From assembly GCA_963737445.1 (NCBI GenBank), contig CAVTSO010000011.1, positions 44,897 through 108,896 on the forward strand: DNA of 64,000 nt, in the 5' to 3' direction. Positions within the stretch are counted from its first letter, which is position 1, and the number at the start of each line of letters is the position of its first letter. Origin of the DNA: JAICYJ01 sp963737445. Its GTDB lineage: Bacteria; Actinomycetota; Thermoleophilia; Gaiellales; JAICJC01. Below are positions 17,429 through 26,281 of the stretch, in pieces. The notes below the pieces were generated by a model. The model saw nothing but the letters and a program-made list of their open reading frames with translations, had not been told where the DNA came from and searched no databases. A program made the translations under genes and the position numbers.

Positions 17429-18348
17429 CGCGGAACGGTCGCGTCCGGATGCAGCGAATTGGCGATCTGGGCCAGCGCCACCGCCACGCGCGGTCCGTCC
17501 TCGTTCAGCACCGAGGCCGGCAGCTGGATCACCCGTTTGTTCTCGACCGCCGGGATCGAGCGGGTTGCCTTGTGCTTGCGCAGATCCGACAGCATCGCAC
17601 CCTGACCCTGCTCCGACAGGTACACGGCAGGCGCCAGCTCCGCCATCTGGGCGAACGTCACCGGCTGGGAGGGCGACACCTCGGAGGCGACGTTGGTGCC
17701 GTTTGCCAGCCGCACCAGGTCGCCGGTCATGCTCGTCGGGTCGATCGTGAACGTCCCCGGTGTCACCAGCCCGACGTCGACGTAGGTGCGGGCCGGCGGC
17801 TCGCCGGCCACCGACTGCTGCACGCGGCCGACGGCTGTGGAGATCGAGCCGGCCAGCGCCCGCGCCGCGTCCGCGTGGTCCGTGATCAGGCCCATCGCGC
17901 TGATGTCGTTCTCGACCTGGTTGACCGAGTTGCCGCCCACCACGTAGACCTCGGCTGCCGCCTTCAGCTGCAGCCGGTCGACGTCCTGAACCGTGGGCAC
18001 CATCGACTCTGGCACCAGCACCACGTCGGCCTGTGCATGCCGGATCTGCTTCAGATCGGGCCGGCCGTTGGTTGACATGACGGGCAGGTGCAACGACTGC
18101 TTGGGGTAGGTCTCGACGCCGCTGCGCCCGACCAGCAGCTTCTCCGCCCCGATCCTGTACAGCGCCGCGGTCATGCCCGGGTCGAGCGAGACGATGTGGT
18201 GGGGAGCGGTGTCGATGCGCACCTGGCGGCCGAGCGCGTCACGCACCGTCTGCGGGTACGCGGGCAGTGCGCCCGTGGGCTCAGGCTTGAACCCGCACGA
18301 GCTGCAGAGCAGAACGATCAGCGCAAGCGCGGTCACCCGGGGCAGCAT
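17425..18348 (-). CDS. Periplasmic binding lipoprotein of the BtuF/FepB (vitamin B12/siderophore) fold
   Basis: A 307-residue secreted solute-binding protein: hydrophobic signal ALALIVLLCSSC with a Cys that could be lipidated, then a PF01497-like domain starting at HHIVSLDPGMTAALYRIGAEKLLVGRS and a second lobe joined by a long helix near residues 165-185. Such proteins deliver cobalamin, haem or ferric siderophores to BtuCD-type transporters, but no matching permease or ATPase is adjacent. ATG 18348 is chosen because it starts a proper signal peptide and has TACAAT 8 bases upstream. The extended frame to 18501 is not supported. Confidence 0.83.
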   Translation of the reverse strand: MLPRVTALALIVLLCSSCGFKPEPTGALPAYPQTVRDALGRQVRIDTAPHHIVSLDPGMTAALYRIGAEKLLVGRSGVETYPKQSLHLPVMSTNGRPDLKQIRHAQADVVLVPESMVPTVQDVDRLQLKAAAEVYVVGGNSVNQVENDISAMGLITDHADAARALAGSISTAVGRVQQSVAGEPPARTYVDVGLVTPGTFTIDPTSMTGDLVRLANGTNVASEVSPSQPVTFAQMAELAPAVYLSEQGQGAMLSDLRKHKATRSIPAVENKRVIQLPASVLNEDGPRVAVALAQIANSLHPDATVPR

Positions 18349-18372
18349 GGAGCGCGATTGTACTGTTCGATC
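18349..18372. promoter_or_regulatory. 24-bp divergent leaderless promoter pair
   Basis: The two divergent starts are only 24 bases apart. Minus strand: TACAAT (18362-18357), 8 bases, ATG 18348. Plus strand: TACTGT (18361-18366), 6 bases, GTG 18373. The two -10 hexamers share two bases, so both transcripts would be leaderless and polymerase binding should be mutually exclusive. Confidence 0.55.
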
Positions 18373-18825
18373 GTGACACGACACAGCTGGTTGTTCTGGG
18401 CGTTCCTGCTGGTGCTGGTGACCGGCTCCGTGCTCTACGGGCCGGCCGAGCTGGCGCAGCGTTCCACAGCCGCAGACGAGCCGGTGTCGTTCTTGTCTCA
18501 CCCGCTCGAGGGCTGGAAGTTCGTGCTGACCGCGGCGCGTGAGCGGCCGGGCGCGGTTGCCGGCACGCCGGCGGAGGCCCGGCAGATCGCGCTGCGCACG
18601 TTCGACGACGGCACGCTGCGGCCCACCCGCGTCGACTTGCTGTGGCTTCCGGACCGTCGCGTCCGCTTGCGCACGCTGCAGGGAAACCGCGAGCTCACGA
18701 CGAAGTCCCAGCTACTCTGGAAGGTGACGGGGCACCGGGGCCAGGATGGCCCCAACGTGACCGTCGGCTTGATCGACCTCGCCACCGGAAGGGTGATCTA
18801 CGACGGCCGACTGGCTGGACAATAA
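18373..18825 (+). CDS. Membrane-anchored protein of unknown function
   Basis: A 150-residue protein with one N-terminal membrane helix (WLFWAFLLVLVTGSVLYG) and a likely exported or membrane-proximal remainder. No family is recognised. The rest is a small alpha/beta-looking domain with SFLSHPLEGWKFVLTAARE and, near the end, VTVGLIDLATGRVIYDG. The GTG start at 18373 is supported by TACTGT 6 bases upstream. It overlaps the beginning of the MscS reading frame and may be co-translated with the channel. Confidence 0.65.
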   Translation: MTRHSWLFWAFLLVLVTGSVLYGPAELAQRSTAADEPVSFLSHPLEGWKFVLTAARERPGAVAGTPAEARQIALRTFDDGTLRPTRVDLLWLPDRRVRLRTLQGNRELTTKSQLLWKVTGHRGQDGPNVTVGLIDLATGRVIYDGRLAGQ

Positions 18826-19609
18826 CTGGCCCACGATTGCGATTGCGTGCGGCGGCCTGCTGGTTTTGTGGGCCGTCGATCGGATGCTGGTCCGCTACGG
18901 CCACCGCTGGTCGGAGCGCCTGCCGGTGGCCGACCGGCCCATGCTCGAGACCCGCTACCGCCTGCTGCGGCGAGTGGCGTCGGCGGTGGTGCTGTTCCTG
19001 GCCGTGGGTGCGCTCCTGTTCAGCATCCCGGCCACGCGCTCCTACGCGCAGGCGGTGTTTGCATCCTCCGCGGTGCTGGGGCTCGCGGTCGGCTTCGCCG
19101 CTAGGTCGACGATCGCCAACTTCGTGGCCGGCGTGATGATCGCGATCACCCAGCCCGTGCGGCTGGGCGACCGTGTCCAGATCGGCGACGCCGACGGCCA
19201 GGTCGAGGACATCGGGCTCACCTACACGCGCCTGCGCACACCCGACAACCGGCGGGTGCTGATCCCCAACGAGGAGCTGGCCAGCTCGCGTGTCACCAAC
19301 CAGACGCTGATCGACTCCGTCAGCCTGGCGCGGGTGCTGGTGACGGTGCCCCTGAGCGCCGACACGGCGCGCGTGCGGGAGCTGCTGGCGGGCCTGGTGC
19401 TGGTCGCGCCCGGCCGTCTCGGTGACCGGCCCGATCCGGGCGTGGCCGTCGCCGAGCTGACCGCCGACAGCGCCGTGTTCAGCCTCGCCGTGTGGGTGGC
19501 GGATCCGCAGACTGCGGTGCAGACGGCAGCCTGGCTGCGCGAGCAGACGCTGGCGCGCCTGGCCGACGACGGCATGTTCCGCGGCATCGAGGCCTCGATC
19601 GCGAAGTGA
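18815..19609 (+). CDS. Small-conductance mechanosensitive channel (MscS family)
   Basis: Membrane channel that opens under osmotic downshock. The pore helix and beta domain are clear: GFAARSTIANFVAGVMIAI, then RLGDRVQIGDADGQVEDIG and RVLIPNEELASSRVTN. An N-terminal helix (WPTIAIACGGLLVLW) lies upstream of every in-frame ATG, GTG or TTG except a TTG at 18866 that would cut the helix in half; I therefore place the start at the CTG at 18815, overlapping the previous gene by 11 bases. That start is uncertain. At about 264 residues it is a minimal MscS. Its stop overlaps the PBP start. Confidence 0.85.
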   Translation: MDNNWPTIAIACGGLLVLWAVDRMLVRYGHRWSERLPVADRPMLETRYRLLRRVASAVVLFLAVGALLFSIPATRSYAQAVFASSAVLGLAVGFAARSTIANFVAGVMIAITQPVRLGDRVQIGDADGQVEDIGLTYTRLRTPDNRRVLIPNEELASSRVTNQTLIDSVSLARVLVTVPLSADTARVRELLAGLVLVAPGRLGDRPDPGVAVAELTADSAVFSLAVWVADPQTAVQTAAWLREQTLARLADDGMFRGIEASIAK

Positions 19610-21783
19610 CGCCCCGCGACGGCAACCGCTCGTACGACGACGTCCTCGCCCACGTCGCCGCCAAGCGCCGCAAGCGACGGTCCCAGGAGCGCCGCAACGG
19701 CCGCCGGTCGGCGATGGCGACGCTCGTGCTGCTGCTGGTGTTAGTCGTGATGGCGCTGCTGGTCTCGGGCGCCGTGGCGGGTGCGATCTACGTGCATGGA
19801 GTGCTCACGGGGGTGTCCCTGGACACGCTCCAGGCGGACCCGCCCGGGATCAACTCGCAGATCTACGACCGCGACGGCCACCTGCTGGAGACGATCTCGT
19901 CGACCGAGAACCGCACGCCCGTCAAGGCCAGCCAGATCTCGCCGTGGCTGAAGATCGCGACCGTCGACGTCGAGGACAAGCGCTTCTGGCAACACGGCGG
20001 TCTCGACTATCCCGGCATCATCCGCGCGGCGCTCGACAACCTTCAGGCGGGCCAGATCACCCAGGGCGCCTCCACGCTGGAGCAGCAGCTGGTGCGAAAC
20101 CTCTACCTGTCCGACGAGCAGTCGGCCACCCGCAAGATCCGCGAGGCCTGGCTAGCCACGCAGATGGCCGACGAATGGTCGAAGCGAAAGATCCTGACCG
20201 AGTACCTGAACGTCGTCCCCTACGGCGCCGTCACGTACGGCTGCCAGGCAGCTGCGCTGCGCTACTTCGACCGCCCCTGCTCGAAGCTGACGATCAAGCA
20301 GGCGGCGCTGCTGGCAGGGCTGCCGCAGAACCCGATCACATACAACCCGCTGTCGAACAAGGCGGCGGCCCGCGCCCGCCGCAACGAGGTGCTGGCGGCG
20401 ATGCTGTCGGCCGGCCACATCACGCAGGCCCAGTACGACGCGGCCTCCTCGTCGAAGCTCGGCACCCACCCCGGCCGCTACCTCGATCAGACCGGGGGCG
20501 ACGAGGGCTACTTCGTGTCGTGGGTGCGCCAGACGCTCGAGGAGAAGCTGGGCCGAAACACGGTCAAGAAGGGCGGGCTGGCCATCCACACCACGCTTGA
20601 CCCACGGCTGCAGGCGGCCGCCCACAACACGCTCCGCAACATGATGAGCTGGTCGGGTGCTCCGGCCGCCGCGCTGGTCTCGATCGACCCCCGCAACGGC
20701 CAGGTGCTGGCGATGGACGCGTCGGTGCCGTTCAGCAAGACCTCGCAGTTCAACATCCCGGCCGAGGCCTACCGCCAGGTCGGATCCACCTTCAAGATGT
20801 TCACCCTCGTCACGTCGATCGCCGACGGCTACAACCCGAACACCACATCGGAGCTGTCGGCGCACCTGTCCTACACCTTCCCCAACACGCCGCTCGGGCC
20901 CAGCAACCCGTGGGTGGTCGACACCGCCTCAGACAGCGAGGAGCTGAACGCTCCCCGCACGATCGCCGACGCCACCGCCCAGTCCGACAACACGGTGTTC
21001 GCGCGGCTGGCAATCGACCTGGGTGCGCCGTCGATCGTGAACACCGCGCACAAGATCGGGATCCCCAAGTCGGTCAAGCTGGCGCCCTACCCGTCGATCA
21101 CGCTCGGCGTCAGCCCGGTCTCGCCGCTGTGGATGGCGGCCGCCTACTCGACCCTGGCCGCCAACGGCGTTCGCCACGATCCGCAGTTCGTGACCAGCAT
21201 CGACAGCATCGCCTCGGGCCGCACCCTTGAGAGCAACAAGCCCCAGGCCAAGCGCGTGCTGTCCGACGGCGTCGCCTACGAGGCAAACAAGGTGCTGGAG
21301 GGGCCGATCTGCTGCGGCACCGCCGCTGCAACGGCGCAGTTCCCCGACGGCCGCGTCGAGGCGGGCAAGACCGGCACCACCAACGACTACAAGGACGCCT
21401 GGTTCTGCGGCTACACGCCCAACCTCACGACCTGCGTCTGGATGGGCTACCCCAAGGGCGAGATCACCCTCACCAACCTGAACGGCCACACGCCGTTCGG
21501 CGGCGACATCCCGGCCACGATCTGGCGCACCTACATGGAGCGGGCGTTCGCGCTCGAGCCGAAGAAGTTCCCACCGGTCTACGACTGGCCGCTGCCGAAG
21601 CACCCCGTGCAGTGGGTGCCGTTCCACTCGCAGTTCCCGACGTTCGTGCCCTGCACGGTCAAGTGCCACCCCAAGACAGACAAGGGCGGGGCCGGCGGTA
21701 CCAGCGGTGGCGGAACCAGCGGCGGCGGTACCAGCGGCGGTACCAGCGGTGGCGGCAGCGGCGGGCCGCCACCCTCGACCTGA
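19606..21783 (+). CDS. Class A penicillin-binding protein (bifunctional peptidoglycan glycosyltransferase/transpeptidase)
   Basis: A 725-residue cell-wall synthase. A basic cytoplasmic N-terminus (about 1-35) precedes a membrane anchor (about 36-62). The GT51 domain contains VEDKRFWQHGGLDYPG with catalytic E123 and the GASTLEQQLVRNLYL motif. The transpeptidase has S394 in GSTFKMF, SDN in AQSDNTVFA and KTG in AGKTGTTNDYKDAWF. A flexible Gly/Thr/Ser tail with GGTS repeats ends the protein. GTG 19606 overlaps the mscS stop (GTGA); frame sequence further upstream is a shadow. Confidence 0.95.
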   Translation: MTPRDGNRSYDDVLAHVAAKRRKRRSQERRNGRRSAMATLVLLLVLVVMALLVSGAVAGAIYVHGVLTGVSLDTLQADPPGINSQIYDRDGHLLETISSTENRTPVKASQISPWLKIATVDVEDKRFWQHGGLDYPGIIRAALDNLQAGQITQGASTLEQQLVRNLYLSDEQSATRKIREAWLATQMADEWSKRKILTEYLNVVPYGAVTYGCQAAALRYFDRPCSKLTIKQAALLAGLPQNPITYNPLSNKAAARARRNEVLAAMLSAGHITQAQYDAASSSKLGTHPGRYLDQTGGDEGYFVSWVRQTLEEKLGRNTVKKGGLAIHTTLDPRLQAAAHNTLRNMMSWSGAPAAALVSIDPRNGQVLAMDASVPFSKTSQFNIPAEAYRQVGSTFKMFTLVTSIADGYNPNTTSELSAHLSYTFPNTPLGPSNPWVVDTASDSEELNAPRTIADATAQSDNTVFARLAIDLGAPSIVNTAHKIGIPKSVKLAPYPSITLGVSPVSPLWMAAAYSTLAANGVRHDPQFVTSIDSIASGRTLESNKPQAKRVLSDGVAYEANKVLEGPICCGTAAATAQFPDGRVEAGKTGTTNDYKDAWFCGYTPNLTTCVWMGYPKGEITLTNLNGHTPFGGDIPATIWRTYMERAFALEPKKFPPVYDWPLPKHPVQWVPFHSQFPTFVPCTVKCHPKTDKGGAGGTSGGGTSGGGTSGGTSGGGSGGPPPST
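21688..21772 (+). repeat. GGTS-coding minisatellite in the PBP tail
   Basis: Degenerate 12-21-base units around GGCGGTACCAGC are repeated about five times and encode GGTS/GGGTS blocks at the PBP C-terminus. Such tracts can change length by slippage. Confidence 0.7.
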
Positions 21784-21809
21784 TCGTCCGGTTGACGGAA
21801 CCAATCATC

Positions 21810-21821
21810 TAGCATCGGTCC
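21810..21821 (+). promoter_or_regulatory. Leaderless-type -10 element of moeA
   Basis: TAGCAT (21810-21815), 6 bases, then GTG 21822. It supports this GTG as the start and implies that moeA is transcribed separately from the PBP gene. Confidence 0.5.
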
Positions 21822-23000
21822 GTGCTGTCGGTCGTCGAAGCTCTCGAGGTGATCCGCGGCGCCAGCCCGCCGGTGCGCGCGTCGCAGCAGCCGCTGGGCT
21901 GGACGCTGAGCGGCCGGGTGCTGGCCGCCGACGTGTTCGCCGCGGTGAGCCTACCGCCGTTCGCAACCTCTGCGATGGACGGCTACGCCGTGCACGCCGC
22001 CGACCTGGGGGGCGCCCCGGTGCCGATCGCGTTCCGCGTCGCCGCCGGCGACCGGCCGAGCCGCCTGCCGGCGGGCAGCAGCGCCGGCATCGCCACGGGC
22101 GCCCCGCTTCCGGAGGGCGCCGACGCTGTGGTGCCGATCGAGGACGCGCGCGAGCAGGACGGGTTGATCGCCGAACGGCCCGCGCTGGGAGCCTGCATCC
22201 GGCCGGCCGGCGGGGACATCGCGGCCGGCGGCCTGGTCGCCGCGGCCGGGACGGCGCTCTCGCCCGCGGTGCTGGCGGCCCTGGCCGCGTCCGGCTGCGA
22301 TCGGGTGACGGTGGCAGACCGGCCACGGGTTGCGGTGCTGGCCACCGGCAGCGAGCTGGTCGCCCCCGGGCAGCCGCTGGAGCCGGGCCAGATCTATGAG
22401 TCCAACGCCACGGCCCTGGCCGCCCAGGCCGCGCGGGCCGGCGCCGAGCTGATCTCCTCCGGTGTGGTGCCCGACCACCCGGCCGCCACCGAGCGCGCAT
22501 TCGCCGACGCCATCGCCGCTGCCGACGTGGTGGTGTCGACCGGCGGTGTGTCCGTGGGCCCGCACGATCACGTCAAACCGGCGATGGAGGCGCTGGGCGT
22601 GCGCGAGCTGTTCTGGCGTGTCGCCCACAAGCCCGGGAAGCCGCTCTGGTTCGGCGCGGCCCCCTCCGGCGCGCTCGTATTCGGCCTGCCCGGAAACCCG
22701 GTCTCAAGCCTGGTCTGCTTCGAGCTGTTTGTGCGAGCCGCGCTGGACACGATGACCGGCGCCCGGGCGCGGCCGCTGCCGGTGGCACGGCTGGCCGCGC
22801 CGGTGCAGCGGCTGCGCCGGCGAGATCACGCGGTGCGCTGCCGCCTGGAGCCGGGAGATGACGGCATGCGGCTGCATCCGCAGGACGCACAGGACTCGCA
22901 CATGATCGCGCACGCTGCTTCGGCCGACGCGCTGGCGCTGGTATCGGCCGGCGAGGGCGAGGCGGCGGCCGGTGACCTGGTCAGCTACCTCCTGATCTAG
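21822..23000 (+). CDS. moeA: Molybdopterin molybdenumtransferase MoeA
   Basis: Inserts molybdate into adenylylated molybdopterin, the final step of basic Moco synthesis. The 392 residues include the MoeA N-terminal domain signature LPPFATSAMDGYAV, the MPT-binding domain with TGSELV and TGGVSVGPHDHVKPAM, and the C-terminal domain entered at FGLPGNPVSSLVCFELFVR. Length is normal. moaC and mog, acting earlier in the pathway, are about 10 kb downstream in a different unit. It converges on the sortase gene, with 22 bases between them. Confidence 0.94.
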   Translation: MLSVVEALEVIRGASPPVRASQQPLGWTLSGRVLAADVFAAVSLPPFATSAMDGYAVHAADLGGAPVPIAFRVAAGDRPSRLPAGSSAGIATGAPLPEGADAVVPIEDAREQDGLIAERPALGACIRPAGGDIAAGGLVAAAGTALSPAVLAALAASGCDRVTVADRPRVAVLATGSELVAPGQPLEPGQIYESNATALAAQAARAGAELISSGVVPDHPAATERAFADAIAAADVVVSTGGVSVGPHDHVKPAMEALGVRELFWRVAHKPGKPLWFGAAPSGALVFGLPGNPVSSLVCFELFVRAALDTMTGARARPLPVARLAAPVQRLRRRDHAVRCRLEPGDDGMRLHPQDAQDSHMIAHAASADALALVSAGEGEAAAGDLVSYLLI

Positions 23001-23022
23001 ATGGCTCCAACCATCAGCTCGG

Positions 23023-23766
23023 CTAGCTCGGCAGCGGAACCGTGCGGCCGTTCTTGCCGGGCAGCGTCACCGAGACGCCGCGGGCGAAGACCACCCAGCG
23101 GTGCGAGGCGCTGTAGAGCGGATGGCAGGCCGAGAGCACCAGGCGGTCGTAGCCCGGAGGCTTGATGATGCCCCAGTCGGTGTTGGGCACCACCTGGTGC
23201 ATCTGCACGCGGTAGGTGAACGTGGCGTACGGCATCTGCAGCGTGATCGTGTCGCCGTCGCGGATCTCGTCGATGTGGCGGAACCATGCGCCGTAGGTGG
23301 TGCGATGTCCGGCGATCGCCACCGTGGATCCCATTCCCGGGAAGGACGTGTTCATGTAGTGCCCGGGGCCCTTGCTGAGGTCGGCATCGAAGCCGGCCGT
23401 GGTGCCCTGCACGACCACCACATCCGACAGTCCGATGCGGTGGATCGTGAGCCGCCCGAACGCACGTCCCTCCTTGAGGCTGTGCTTGAACGACAGCGCG
23501 TCCTTCCGCACCAGTGCCAGGGCGGCGCTGTTGTCGGGCGGGGGCGTGACGATCTTGAACTGCTGCTGGGACTCGTGGAACTCGGAGGTCAGCGCCCGCT
23601 GCTGCCAGTGCGCCCACAGCCAGGTGACCGGGTCGCCCCAGGCCAGGATCAAGCCGGCGTACAGGATCACGCCAACGCCCACCACGATCAGCGTGGTGGA
23701 GATGCGCCGGAGCCGGCGGCCGGGAGAGCCGGCGGCCGTGCCGGCCGCCATGGTGCGAGTCGCCAT
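23023..23766 (-). CDS. Sortase (class D/E-like)
   Basis: A 247-residue membrane-anchored transpeptidase. One N-terminal membrane helix (about residues 22-43), then a sortase barrel with catalytic H154 in AGHRTTYG, C214 in LSACHP and arginine R223 in HRWVVFAR. The region VQGTTAGFDADLSKGPGHY matches the housekeeping-type actinobacterial sortases. No protein with a C-terminal LPxTG-type sorting signal is encoded in the window, so its substrate is elsewhere. Only 3 bases separate it from the M28-like gene upstream. Confidence 0.9.
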   Translation of the reverse strand: MATRTMAAGTAAGSPGRRLRRISTTLIVVGVGVILYAGLILAWGDPVTWLWAHWQQRALTSEFHESQQQFKIVTPPPDNSAALALVRKDALSFKHSLKEGRAFGRLTIHRIGLSDVVVVQGTTAGFDADLSKGPGHYMNTSFPGMGSTVAIAGHRTTYGAWFRHIDEIRDGDTITLQMPYATFTYRVQMHQVVPNTDWGIIKPPGYDRLVLSACHPLYSASHRWVVFARGVSVTLPGKNGRTVPLPS

Positions 23767-23769
23767 GCC

Positions 23770-25500
23770 TCAGTTATACAGCCGATGCGGCGGATGCGCA
23801 GGTCCGTACCGGCCCGCGATCAGTGCCGCCACCTGCGCCGCGGAGGCGGCGGTCAGGATCAGGCAGACCGCGATTGCGGGTGACAGGTAGCCGCTGGCGG
23901 TCATCGCCAGCATCGCCCGCGGGGTGGAGAGGCCGAGGTGGAACTGTGTCGCATACTCGAACATCAGGAGCGCCGGGCCCAGGAACCCGATCAGGTAGAC
24001 CAGCACCATGTAGCGGCGCCCGGCGCGGGCCGCCGTGGGGAGCAGCAGCCATGCGTGCGCAGCGGGCAGCACCAGGATCAGCGCGAACGGGTTGAACGCC
24101 ACCAGCAGCGTGGACGCAAAGGCCAGCCCGAGCAGCCCGGCCACCAGCCCGCTGGTGCGCTCGCCGCCGGACACGGTCGTGACTATCGCCGTCCGCGGGC
24201 GGGTCGCGAACCTCCAGACGGCCACCCCGGCCAGCGTCGCCAGCAGGATGCCGCTCCAGGTGATGCCAAGGGCGTGCGGCCGCGGCGCCAGGTTGAGGCC
24301 CGACGCGAGCTCCCCCGGCAGCACCGGCAGCAGCCACAGGGTGACCAGGAACGCGGCCCACGGCAGCACCCGCCAGCACAACGCCGTCACCGCCGGCGCC
24401 AGCGGCAGCCGCCGGCGCCGGCAGCGCGCGGCCATGTCCAGCGTGCACGCGAGAGCGGGGGCGAGCAGAGCCACGAGGGCCGTCTCGGCCAGCCACCCCC
24501 GCATCGTGCGGGTGCCGAGGAAGATGTCCGGGCGTCCGCCCGGCTCGATCACGGACGCGCCGTCCAGCTGCTGCACCAGGCTGGCCGTCGCATTGCCGAC
24601 GTCGGTCAGCTGAGCGGGGCTGTAGCTGGTGAACGTGGCATGCGGGTCGGGCGGCGGGCCGGCGGTCAGCGACAGCGCAGGCACGCTGCGGGCCAGCAAG
24701 GGTCCCTGCTCGCCCAGGGCATAGGGCACGGCCAGGCCGGACAGCTGGTCGAGCAGGCCGGGCACCACGGGCGATCGACCGGTGGTGCGCTGGATCGCGC
24801 CGCGCGCCGTGCGAAACAGCGTCGGCGACGTGCCCCGGGTCGTGTCCGGCCTGATCACGATCCGGATCGCAGTGCCGTCCGGAGCGGCGACCGAGTCCAG
24901 CACGATGGCGGACACCACCCGGCGTGCCAGCAGTGAGTGCTCGGCGAAGTACGCGGCGCCCTGCCCTCCGGTGGTGCCGCCGTCCGTGGACACGAACAGC
25001 AGCCCGTGCTCGAGGGCGGCCGGCCGCAGCTCCCTGGCCAGCTCCAGCATCACGCCCACCGAGGACGCGTTGTCGTCGGCGCCGGTACCGACGCCGTCGT
25101 GGTGTGCGACCACCGCGATCAGGTCGGGTAGGCGTCCCGGCCGGTAGCCCATCACGTTCTTCATTGGCACGTTCGGCTGGCCCGGGAGGTCGGCGGCGAA
25201 CGTCTGCTCGCTCACCTTGTAGCCGAACCGTTGCAGCTGGGAGCTGATCCAGCCGGCCGCTGCGAGATCGCCCTTGCCGCCGGGTCCGCGCGTCTTCGGC
25301 AGCGACAGCATGTAGGCGGCACGGGTGGCCGCAGCGCCTCCGTTGAACGGCGTCGGCGGCGTCGGCGGCGTGGGCGGCAGGGCCGGCTCCCGCGTGGCCA
25401 GCGCCGCGACCAGCACCGGAACCAGGGCGATCACCAGCAGTAGGCGATACAGCGGCCATGAGACCAGTCCCCTGCGGGTGTTGGCAGCACGGCGCGGCAC
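23770..25500 (-). CDS. M28-family peptidase-like membrane protein, catalytic glutamates apparently lost
   Basis: A 576-residue protein: N-terminal helix (about 15-35), M28-type domain (about 55-315) and a C-terminal region of about eight membrane helices (about 330-560), an architecture seen in Fxna/ERMP1-like proteins. The metal-binding His/Asp are visible in VVAHHDG and GADDNASS, and a later Asp in IVLDSVA. The position that normally reads D-x-E-E-x-G-L-x-G-S here reads TDGGTTGGQGA, so both glutamates, including the catalytic base, are missing. It may be an inactive binder. GTG 25500; TATAAG lies 5 bases upstream. It runs divergently from the response-regulator gene. Confidence 0.82.
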   Translation of the reverse strand: MPRRAANTRRGLVSWPLYRLLLVIALVPVLVAALATREPALPPTPPTPPTPFNGGAAATRAAYMLSLPKTRGPGGKGDLAAAGWISSQLQRFGYKVSEQTFAADLPGQPNVPMKNVMGYRPGRLPDLIAVVAHHDGVGTGADDNASSVGVMLELARELRPAALEHGLLFVSTDGGTTGGQGAAYFAEHSLLARRVVSAIVLDSVAAPDGTAIRIVIRPDTTRGTSPTLFRTARGAIQRTTGRSPVVPGLLDQLSGLAVPYALGEQGPLLARSVPALSLTAGPPPDPHATFTSYSPAQLTDVGNATASLVQQLDGASVIEPGGRPDIFLGTRTMRGWLAETALVALLAPALACTLDMAARCRRRRLPLAPAVTALCWRVLPWAAFLVTLWLLPVLPGELASGLNLAPRPHALGITWSGILLATLAGVAVWRFATRPRTAIVTTVSGGERTSGLVAGLLGLAFASTLLVAFNPFALILVLPAAHAWLLLPTAARAGRRYMVLVYLIGFLGPALLMFEYATQFHLGLSTPRAMLAMTASGYLSPAIAVCLILTAASAAQVAALIAGRYGPAHPPHRLYN

Positions 25501-25546
25501 GCGGCCTTATAGCACGCAATCGCCCTTTGCACGGGGGGTGGGGCAC

Positions 25547-25558
25547 TACGATGTGGGG
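25547..25558 (+). promoter_or_regulatory. Leaderless-type -10 element of the response regulator gene
   Basis: TACGAT (25547-25552), 6 bases, then GTG 25559. This favours 25559 over the in-frame GTG at 25553. Confidence 0.5.
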
Positions 25559-26281
25559 GTGACCGGTGACGCAACCATCCTGCTCGTGGACGACGAGGAG
25601 TCGATCCAGAAGCTGCTCACCTTCCCGCTCGAGCGGGAGGGCTACCGGGTGGTTCAGGCCCGGGACGGGGAGGAGGCGCTGCTCCGCTTCCAGGAGGGGC
25701 CGGTCGATCTGGTTGTGCTGGACGTGATGCTGCCGAAGCTGGACGGCCTCGAGGTCTGCCGCAGGCTGCGCACCACCTCCGCCGTGCCGATCATCATGCT
25801 GACGGCGCGTGACGACGAGGTCGACAAGGTGCTGGGCCTGGAGCTCGGCGCCGACGACTACATCACCAAGCCGTTCTCGATCCGCGAGTTCCGAAGCCGC
25901 ATCCGGGCGATGCTGCGGCGGGCGACGCTGCTCTCGGAGCTGCGGCCCTTCGGCACCGAGGCGATCGCCGTCGACGGGCTCGTGATCGATCCCGCCAAGC
26001 GCACCGTCCAGGTCGACGGCGAACCCGTGCAGCTGACCTACGTGGAGTTTGAGGTGCTGCGGACGCTGGCGACGCACCCGGGCCGCGTGTACAGCCGCCA
26101 GTCGCTGCTGGAGGCCGTGTGGGGCGGCTCCGCCTACCGCGAGCCGCGCACGATCGACGTGCACATCCGCCACCTGCGCGAGAAGCTCGAGGCCGACCCC
26201 GCCGATCCGTCGTTCATCCTGACCGTGCGCGGAGCCGGCTACCACTTCCGCGACATCGCGCCGGCGCCGTCCGTGCCGTGA
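25559..26281 (+). CDS. OmpR/PhoB-family response regulator
   Basis: A 240-residue receiver plus winged-helix regulator. The receiver has the acidic pair ILLVDDEESIQKLL, phospho-acceptor aspartate in VVLDVMLPKLDG and lysine in ITKPFSIREF. The winged helix contains RTIDVHIRHLREKLE and the wing end VRGAGYHF. It overlaps the following kinase gene (GTGA). The neighbours kinase-HtrA resemble envelope-stress or phosphate-type systems (PhoPR/MprAB), but which regulon it controls is unknown. Confidence 0.93.
   Translation: MTGDATILLVDDEESIQKLLTFPLEREGYRVVQARDGEEALLRFQEGPVDLVVLDVMLPKLDGLEVCRRLRTTSAVPIIMLTARDDEVDKVLGLELGADDYITKPFSIREFRSRIRAMLRRATLLSELRPFGTEAIAVDGLVIDPAKRTVQVDGEPVQLTYVEFEVLRTLATHPGRVYSRQSLLEAVWGGSAYREPRTIDVHIRHLREKLEADPADPSFILTVRGAGYHFRDIAPAPSVP

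Noticed and set aside
25260..25310. LPKTR string in the M28-like protein as a sortase substrate signal
   Set aside because: It is near residue 70, before the peptidase domain, and is not followed by a hydrophobic segment and basic tail as a C-terminal sorting signal must be.
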